Part shown: one piece after another, positions 59,881 through 64,000 of the stretch
Layout of the letters: each line of letters begins with the position of its first letter
Numbering within the stretch: position 1 is the first letter of the stretch
Made by a program: the position numbers and the translations under genes
Source: Streptomyces monashensis
GTDB lineage: Bacteria; Actinomycetota; Actinomycetes; Streptomycetales; Streptomycetaceae
NCBI RefSeq assembly: GCF_001866665.1
Contig: NZ_MLYO01000040.1
Span: 37,198-101,197, forward strand
Reading direction: 5' to 3'
DNA: 64,000 nt
The notes under the pieces: generated by a model
The model's input: only the letters and a program-made list of their open reading frames with translations
Database searches by the model: none
What the model was told of the DNA's origin: nothing

Positions 59881-60947
59881 GGGCGTGCCGTATCGGTCGT
59901 GGCGGCGGGCACGGCCTCGTCGACGAGTTCGCCCAGCGGCATGCGGGGCATCCCGTCGAGGACGTGCTCGACCGTCTCATGCGGTACGTCGTCCACGAGT
60001 TCCGCGCCGTTCGGCCCGTCGAGGACGAACGCGAGGCCGCCGATCGCCTTCTTGTCGTGCCGCATCAGCCGGATCAGGGTGGCGGACTCGGTCTCGGCGG
60101 GCAGTGCGGCGGGCAGCCCGTAGGAGCGGACGACATCCTGGTGCTCGGCCACCCGCGCCCGGTCGATACGGCCGAGGGCACCGGCGAGCCGGCCCGCGAA
60201 GACCGTGCCGATGGCGACCGCCTCGCCATGGCGGAGGGCGAAGCCCGTCGCTCTCTCCAGCGCATGGCCCAGGGTGTGGCCGTAGTTGAGGATGTGCCGC
60301 AGGCCGCTGTCCCGCTCGTCGACTTCCACGATGCGGGCCTTGAGCCGCACACTGGCGGCGATCTGGTCCGCCAACGGGAGCGAGCGCAGGTCGGGCGCGC
60401 CGATGAAGTGGGCGCGGGCGATCTCGCCGTAGCCGTTGAGCATCTCGCGCCGCGGCAGGGTCGACAGATAGTCCGTGTCGCACAGGACCGCGCCCGGCTG
60501 CCAGTACGCGCCGACCAGGTTCTTGCCGGCGGGCAGGTTCACCGCTGTCTTCCCGCCGACGCTGGCGTCCACCTGGGCCAGCAGTGTGGTGGGCAGGTGC
60601 ACGACGGTGACGCCCCGGTGGTAGAGGGCGGCGGCGAGACCGACCACGTCGGTGGTCGTTCCGCCGCCGCAGGAGACGACGAGGTCGGACCTGGTGAGCC
60701 CGAAGCGTACGAACTCGCCGCACAGCGCCTCCACCGTGGTGAGGGTCTTGTCCCGCTCTCCGTCGCGTGCCGGAAGCAGCAGGGTCTCCACACCGGTGTC
60801 GGGCACCCATTCCCGTGGACGGGCCGACACGACGACGGCCCGTCTGGCGCCCAGCCGTCCGACGACCTCGGCGAGCGACGTACGCACTCCGGGGCCGATG
60901 AGCACGTCGTACGAATGATCCCTCAGGCGCAGTGGAATGGATGCCAT
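59877..60947 (-). CDS. rifG: Aminodehydroquinate synthase (RifG homologue)
   Basis: A 356-residue dehydroquinate synthase-family enzyme. SCGGGTTTDVVGLAAALYHR is the NAD region, TTLLAQVDASVGGKTAVNLP the PEP-like conserved core, and LNYGHTLGHALE the zinc-binding His motif. The stretch EVIKYGLI usual in housekeeping DHQS is replaced by EIARAHFIG, lacking its Lys, a difference expected for the amino-substrate enzyme. It converts aminoDAHP to aminoDHQ. Stops 7 bases after the halogenase gene in the same operon. Confidence 0.94.
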   Translation of the reverse strand: MASIPLRLRDHSYDVLIGPGVRTSLAEVVGRLGARRAVVVSARPREWVPDTGVETLLLPARDGERDKTLTTVEALCGEFVRFGLTRSDLVVSCGGGTTTDVVGLAAALYHRGVTVVHLPTTLLAQVDASVGGKTAVNLPAGKNLVGAYWQPGAVLCDTDYLSTLPRREMLNGYGEIARAHFIGAPDLRSLPLADQIAASVRLKARIVEVDERDSGLRHILNYGHTLGHALERATGFALRHGEAVAIGTVFAGRLAGALGRIDRARVAEHQDVVRSYGLPAALPAETESATLIRLMRHDKKAIGGLAFVLDGPNGAELVDDVPHETVEHVLDGMPRMPLGELVDEAVPAATTDTARP

Positions 60948-60954
60948 GACGTCT

Positions 60955-62298
60955 CTACCGGCCCGCCGTCACCCGGCGGACACGCGACTCGGACCGCTCC
61001 TTGCGGTCGATCTCGTCCAGGTGCGGGTACGAGGGGCAGCCGTAGACGCGCTGGAACGGCTCGAACGTGTCCCACTCCTTGCGGCGCCGCATCTCCTGGG
61101 CCACCGAGTTGTGCTCGCTCCAGAAGTCGCCGCCGATCAGGCGGACGAGATACTTCTCCAGGGTTTCCCGGTCGGTCGAGCGCGCGGCGTCGGCGGCCAT
61201 GGCGACCAGCTCGCCGTCGTAGTAGGCGTGGATGAGCCGGATGTAGGTGTCGTAGCCGGTCTTGAAGTAGTTGGAGTACCGCTCCAGCAGGCGCTCCTCC
61301 GCCGACCGGTCCGCCAGGGCCTCCCCGAGGGTCTCGGCCGCGCGGACCGCGGTGGCCGTCGCCACCAGGACGCCGCCGGAGAACATGGGGTCGCCGAAGC
61401 AGCCGGCGTCGCCGACCAGGAGCCAGCCGGGGCCGGTGACCGTGTCGGCGTGGTAGCAGTAGTCGGTCTCGATCTTGAGGTCCATGGAGGGCCGCGTACC
61501 GGTCAGGCGCGCGACGATACGCGGCACCCGGGCCACGTGCTCCTCGAACACCTCCTCCGGAGTCGACGCGCGCAGCACGTCGCGCGGCATGACCGTGCCC
61601 ACGCTGATGGTGTCCTTGGTCAGCGGGATGGCCCACACCCAGCCGTCGTCGTGGGCGCCGACCTGGATGTCGCCCTCGACACCGAGGTTGTGGCTCTCGT
61701 CGAGCCCGCTGTAGTGCCGGAACACGGCGACCATGCGGAGCTTCTCAAGGGTCTTGCGCAGTCCGAAGCGATGGGCGATCTTGCCCGCGCGGCCACTCGC
61801 GTCGATCACGTAGGCGGAGCGCACCTCGTGCGACTCGCCGTCGCGCTCGTAGCGGACGCCGACCATGCGGTCGCCCTCCATGAGCAGCTCGTTCACGTTC
61901 GCCCCGAAGACGAGCTTCGCACCGGCGGCCTGGGCCTGCTCGGCGAGCATCCGGTCGAACCGGCGCCGCTCGACCTGGAACGCGTTGTCGTGCCGGCCCG
62001 TGCCCTGCTTGGTGAAGTCCGCGCGGAAGACGCCCTCGAAGAACTTCTTCTCGGTCGGGTCGATGAACTCGCCGCCGAACTTCCGCACGAAGCCCTGGCC
62101 CTCCACCACCTCGCGCAGGCCGATCCGCTCGAACAGGCCCATCATGTACGGCAGCAGGGACTCACCGATGTGGAAGCGGGGGTCGAGCTCCTTCTCCAGG
62201 AGCAGCACGGAGTGCCCCTGTTTGGCGAGCACATAGGCGCTGACCGCGCCGGCCGGCCCTGCGCCGATCACCACCACATCGGCTGTTTCCTTCGCCAT
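60955..62298 (-). CDS. FADH2-dependent halogenase
   Basis: A 447-residue flavin halogenase. FAD motif GAGPAG at 12-17, RFHIGESLLP at 41-50, the halogenase signature WVWAIP at 220-225, and FGDPMFSGG at 301-309 (Fx.Px.SxG pattern), both diagnostic for halogenases rather than monooxygenases. It most resembles phenolic halogenases of ansamycin clusters, which chlorinate the AHBA-derived ring. ATG 62298 has AAGGGAGA upstream. The gene sits between the F and G homologues, a position that has no gene in the rifamycin cluster. A flavin reductase is not encoded nearby. Confidence 0.9.
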   Translation of the reverse strand: MAKETADVVVIGAGPAGAVSAYVLAKQGHSVLLLEKELDPRFHIGESLLPYMMGLFERIGLREVVEGQGFVRKFGGEFIDPTEKKFFEGVFRADFTKQGTGRHDNAFQVERRRFDRMLAEQAQAAGAKLVFGANVNELLMEGDRMVGVRYERDGESHEVRSAYVIDASGRAGKIAHRFGLRKTLEKLRMVAVFRHYSGLDESHNLGVEGDIQVGAHDDGWVWAIPLTKDTISVGTVMPRDVLRASTPEEVFEEHVARVPRIVARLTGTRPSMDLKIETDYCYHADTVTGPGWLLVGDAGCFGDPMFSGGVLVATATAVRAAETLGEALADRSAEERLLERYSNYFKTGYDTYIRLIHAYYDGELVAMAADAARSTDRETLEKYLVRLIGGDFWSEHNSVAQEMRRRKEWDTFEPFQRVYGCPSYPHLDEIDRKERSESRVRRVTAGR

Positions 62299-62357
62299 CG
62301 TTCTCCCTTTCTGATGCCAATTCGTTTGACCAACGCGCTCGGTGACCGGAGTGCGAT

Positions 62358-63137
62358 TCACCTGAACTCACCCGACAGCAGGTGCGAGACCAGCTGCTCG
62401 TGCTCGTCGTCGCCGGTGATGGTGCGTATTTCCTCGCGGCCGTCACGGACCGTCAGATGCCGTCGTCCCTTGAGGACGACCTGACCGTTCTCGAAAGTCC
62501 GGCCACAGAGGATCTTCTGGCCGTCCTGCGGCCCGGTGTCCGCGGTGATCTCCCGGATCAGGAAGTCCTCCATGCCCTTCCAGTCGCTCCACTGACGGGG
62601 TTGCATCGTGAAGGTGTAGACGACGCCCCACCGGGTGATCCTGCCTCGGCGCTGTAGAGCGATCCTTGATCCGCGCTCGACCAGGCGGTACTGGCATCCG
62701 TACTGGCTCTGCACCGCGTCGCAGACCAGCAGCGGCTCGACATAGGAGGGGCCGGGGTAGCCGACGTCCACGAGCCACTCGTCGCCGTCCAGAGCGACGC
62801 GGTTGAACATGTGCTCCACATCGAGCCCGGAGGCCTCCCAGCCCTCGGCGGTGCTGGCAGCCAACACCGTGACGTCGTAACCCAGTTCCGTCAGCAGCCG
62901 AGCGAACAGCCGGTTCAGCTGGAAGCACGTGCCGCCCCGCCCTTGGACGACGCTCGTGTCGAAGGTGGCGTCCTCGTCGATGTCCACGATGCGCACCCCG
63001 TCGCTGAAGTCCTGGGTGGCGCCGTTGTACGGAATCGCCATGAGGTGCCTCTTGTGCAGCTTCCGCAGCGTCGCGACGTCGACGCCGGTTTCTCCGGCAC
63101 AGCCGATCCGTTCGAGATATCTGTGCACGTCAAACAA
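62358..63137 (-). CDS. rifF: Amide synthase, macrolactam-forming (RifF homologue)
   Basis: A 259-residue protein of the arylamine N-acetyltransferase fold. The Cys-His-Asp triad is Cys71 (RGGTCFQLN), His109 (DVEHMFNRV) and Asp124 (LVDVGYPGPSY). RifF-type enzymes take the full polyketide from the last carrier domain and close the amide with the AHBA nitrogen. It starts 35 bases after the PKS stop in the same direction, exactly as in other ansamycin clusters. Confidence 0.96.
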   Translation of the reverse strand: MFDVHRYLERIGCAGETGVDVATLRKLHKRHLMAIPYNGATQDFSDGVRIVDIDEDATFDTSVVQGRGGTCFQLNRLFARLLTELGYDVTVLAASTAEGWEASGLDVEHMFNRVALDGDEWLVDVGYPGPSYVEPLLVCDAVQSQYGCQYRLVERGSRIALQRRGRITRWGVVYTFTMQPRQWSDWKGMEDFLIREITADTGPQDGQKILCGRTFENGQVVLKGRRHLTVRDGREEIRTITGDDEHEQLVSHLLSGEFR

Positions 63138-63172
63138 CTGTCATCACCTTCTTCCGCAAGGGGATCGCTGCA

Positions 63173-64000
63173 TCACACGGAGACCGCTACGGGCTGTGCC
63201 GCCTGTTCGCCGCACATCAGGCCGTGCAGATGCGCGGCGAGCATTCCTGCCGTCGGATAGTCGAAGACGAGGCTGGGCGAGAGCTTGGTCTCGGTGACGT
63301 CACGGAGCCGGTTGCGCAGTTCGATGGACGTGAGCGAGTCGAAGCCGACCTCGAACAACCCCTGGTCCGGGTCGATCCGGTACGTGGCGCTGTGGCCCAG
63401 CACGGCGGCCACCTGGGCCTGCACCAGGTCGAGCAGCACCTTCGCCTGCTCGGCACCCGCAAGCCCCGCCAGCCGGTCGGCCAGCGCCTGGCCCTTCTCA
63501 CCGGAGTCCGTCGCATGAGCCTGCTGCCGGCCCGCGCGGACCAGGCCGCGCAGCATGTGCGGCACTCCCCCTCCGGCCGCGGCCTGGGTCCGCAGCGACC
63601 GCAGGTCCAACTTGGCCGGCACCAGGTGCGCCTGCCCCGACCCCACGGCGGCGTCGAAGAGCTCCATGCCCTCGGTGGACGTGATCGCCTGAAGGCCACC
63701 GCGGCGGTTCATCCGCGCCTTGGTGAGGTCGTCGGTGTTGGCCGCCATGCCGCTGGTCTGCTCCCACAGACCCCAGGCCAGGGCGACCCCCGGCAGACCC
63801 GCCGCCCGGCGGCGGGCCATCAGACCGTCCAGGAAGGCGTTGGCCGCCGCGTAACTGCCGCTGCCCGCACCCATGAAGACCGCCGAGACCGAGGAATAGA
63901 CGACGAACGCGTCCAGCTCCAGGCCCCGCGTGAGCTCGTCCAGGTGACGTACGGCGTCCACCTTCGGCGCGAACACCCGCGCCAGGCGCTCCGGAGTCAG
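63173..64000 (-). CDS. Type I PKS, C-terminal end: KR and ACP (enters from right edge)
   Basis: The last 275 residues of a modular PKS. The visible end of a ketoreductase has SSVSAVFMGAGSGSYAAANA with catalytic Tyr (codon 63851-63853) and Asn, and VALAWGLWEQTSGM. An acyl carrier protein follows with GFDSL (63332-63346), Ser being the phosphopantetheine site. The protein ends shortly after PTAGMLAAHLHGLM, with no thioesterase, consistent with release by the adjacent amide synthase. The KR stereo-type motif and earlier domains are beyond the window. Confidence 0.95.
   Translation of the reverse strand: MTPERLARVFAPKVDAVRHLDELTRGLELDAFVVYSSVSAVFMGAGSGSYAAANAFLDGLMARRRAAGLPGVALAWGLWEQTSGMAANTDDLTKARMNRRGGLQAITSTEGMELFDAAVGSGQAHLVPAKLDLRSLRTQAAAGGGVPHMLRGLVRAGRQQAHATDSGEKGQALADRLAGLAGAEQAKVLLDLVQAQVAAVLGHSATYRIDPDQGLFEVGFDSLTSIELRNRLRDVTETKLSPSLVFDYPTAGMLAAHLHGLMCGEQAAQPVAVSV

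Noticed and set aside
44754..64000. Assignment of the cluster to ansamitocin (also chlorinated).
   Set aside because: The gene order follows the rifamycin pattern and a Rif-Orf19-like naphthalene-type monooxygenase is present. I see no carbamoyltransferase or acyltransferase in the visible part. It is not fully excluded.
1..64000. CRISPR arrays, tRNA/rRNA genes, insertion sequences, integrases, phage or conjugation genes.
   Set aside because: I looked for spaced direct repeats, tRNA-like cloverleaf termini and transposase/integrase motifs and found none.

Overview
The window is 64 kb of very GC-rich DNA with densely packed genes, strong third-position GC bias, GTG and TTG starts, and Streptomyces-type families: mycothiol-dependent isomerase fold, DUF574 methyltransferase, DasR-like sites in front of a chitinase, and a type I PKS/AHBA cluster. 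It is most likely a Streptomyces chromosome segment. I see no tRNA, rRNA, CRISPR array, insertion sequence or phage gene.

Region 1 (0-44.5 kb) is a string of small metabolic loci. In order: a Clp ATPase (cut by the left edge); a DyP peroxidase divergent from a LysR regulator; a formate-dehydrogenase-like molybdoenzyme with FdhD, divergent from moeA across an inverted repeat; a thioesterase whose reading frame runs through a Nudix gene; an ether-lipid-like locus (lipid kinase, alkyl-DHAP-synthase-like flavoprotein, TetR, glycerol-3-phosphate dehydrogenase); a WGR/beta-propeller protein; two short-chain dehydrogenases with operator palindromes; a threonine dehydratase with a YheO/DauR-type regulator; a QueG-like iron-sulfur protein; a DUF574 methyltransferase; a GCS2-type ligase facing an S41 peptidase; HxlR/azoreductase; AzlCD with an Lrp regulator; a GntR-controlled polyamine-type ABC transporter; a secreted GH18 chitinase; a DMT transporter; and a TetR/NmrA pair. 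Three stretches hold gene remnants (21.2-21.5, 22.4-23.1 and 44.0-44.5 kb).

Region 2 (44.75-64 kb) is one end of an ansamycin biosynthetic cluster and is the highlight. It has the whole 3-amino-5-hydroxybenzoate (AHBA) starter pathway in the order known from the rifamycin cluster (F-G-H-I-K-L-M-N, with J far away), all transcribed leftward behind a type I PKS that enters from the right edge. The PKS ends in KR-ACP with no thioesterase, and the next gene is an amide synthase (NAT fold) that would release the chain as a macrolactam. A flavin-dependent halogenase sits between the F and G homologues. A 547-residue FAD monooxygenase of the type linked to naphthalene ring formation, a P450, a [3Fe-4S] ferredoxin, a SAM methyltransferase, a type II thioesterase, a CPA2 antiporter and a LuxR regulator complete the visible set. 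Taken together the genes predict a chlorinated, probably naphthalenic, ansamycin (naphthomycin-like). This is inference; most of the PKS lies outside the window.

Two divergent promoter regions in the cluster share an almost identical 18-bp sequence (ATCCCYCGAYCTGATAGG), and a weaker copy precedes the LuxR gene. This is a candidate pathway-regulator site. The left edge of the cluster directly abuts two broken genes, which suggests the junction at which the cluster was inserted.
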